Source: Deltaproteobacteria bacterium
GTDB taxonomy: Bacteria; Desulfobacterota; DSM-4660; Desulfatiglandales; HGW-15
Assembly (NCBI GenBank): GCA_024641835.1
Contig: JAHECH010000366.1
Coordinates: 1 to 5,284 of the forward strand
Direction: 5' to 3'
Length of the DNA: 5,284 nt
Under the pieces are notes generated by a model, which searched no databases, was not told the origin of the DNA, and was given only the letters and a program-made list of their open reading frames with translations. Below are positions 5,177 through 5,284 of the stretch, piece after piece; the first letter of the stretch is position 1; each line of letters opens with the position of its first letter. A program made the position numbers and the translations under genes.

Positions 5177-5284
5177 ATGGTCGAAAAAGTCATCATCATG
5201 GGGGCAGCGGGGCGGGATTTTCACAACTTCAACATCTACTTTCGCGACAACCCGCGCTACAACGTTGTCGCCTTAACAGCGTCT
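5177..5284 (+). CDS. Cyclic 2,3-diphosphoglycerate synthetase-like protein (COG2403-type), N-terminal fragment
   Basis: The first 36 codons of a gene that runs off the right edge. The fragment reads as a short beta strand (VEKVIIM) followed by GAAGRDFHNFN at residues 9-19 and then YFRDNPRYNVVALTA. I recognise this as the very conserved N-terminus of the cyclic 2,3-diphosphoglycerate synthetase family and its bacterial relatives, usually about 440-460 residues and often annotated as predicted GTPases. In methanogens the enzyme makes the cyclic diphosphoglycerate thermoprotectant. The role of the bacterial members is poorly known, so the name should be read as homology only. It follows the carbonic anhydrase gene on the same strand and probably shares its transcript. 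With only the N-terminus visible, completeness and the nucleotide-binding region cannot be checked. Confidence 0.85.
   Translation, partial: MVEKVIIMGAAGRDFHNFNIYFRDNPRYNVVALTAS

Overview
The window looks like chromosomal DNA from an anaerobic bacterium, most likely a Desulfobacterota/Syntrophobacterales-type lineage. That is an inference from the gene types (a molybdopterin enzyme with a DmsC/NrfD-like anchor, a CamH-type carbonic anhydrase, a bacterial cyclic-2,3-diphosphoglycerate-synthetase-like protein), roughly balanced base composition and strong AGGAGG ribosome binding sites. No RNA gene, transposon, CRISPR array or phage gene is visible.

Minus-strand block (4304 down to 1): a promoter with a TTGACA box drives a GntR-family regulator of the FadR/FCD type (4199-3501). 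After it comes an eight-helix NrfD/DmsC/PsrC-type quinol-interacting membrane anchor (about 3407-2532). A 231-base gap then leads to a large molybdopterin/[4Fe-4S] oxidoreductase that starts at 2300 and runs off the left edge, still open after 766 codons. The large gene occupies the first 2.3 kb, and every apparent plus-strand reading frame there is a shadow of it. The oxidoreductase has no Tat signal, a four-cysteine [4Fe-4S] motif and a probable cysteine ligand to Mo/W. Catalytic subunit plus NrfD anchor is the layout of a CISM-type (complex iron-sulfur molybdoenzyme) respiratory complex. The usual ferredoxin-like electron-transfer subunit is not in the window and may lie to the left.

The 362-base divergent intergenic region (4200-4561) carries a minus-strand promoter for the regulator operon, a possible plus-strand promoter, two perfect palindromes that could be operators, and a strong 9-bp hairpin just upstream of the plus-strand gene.

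Plus-strand block (4562 to 5284): a complete gamma-class carbonic anhydrase-like protein with a GTG start and all three zinc histidines. It is followed after 87 bases by the first 36 codons of a cyclic 2,3-diphosphoglycerate synthetase-like (COG2403-type) protein that runs off the right edge.

The simplest reading is a locally regulated operon for a cytoplasmic-facing molybdoenzyme whose substrate cannot be read from sequence, divergent from a carbonic anhydrase/GTPase-like pair. No clearly unprecedented system is visible. The most unusual point is a Tat-less molybdoenzyme paired with an NrfD-type membrane anchor under an FCD regulator.
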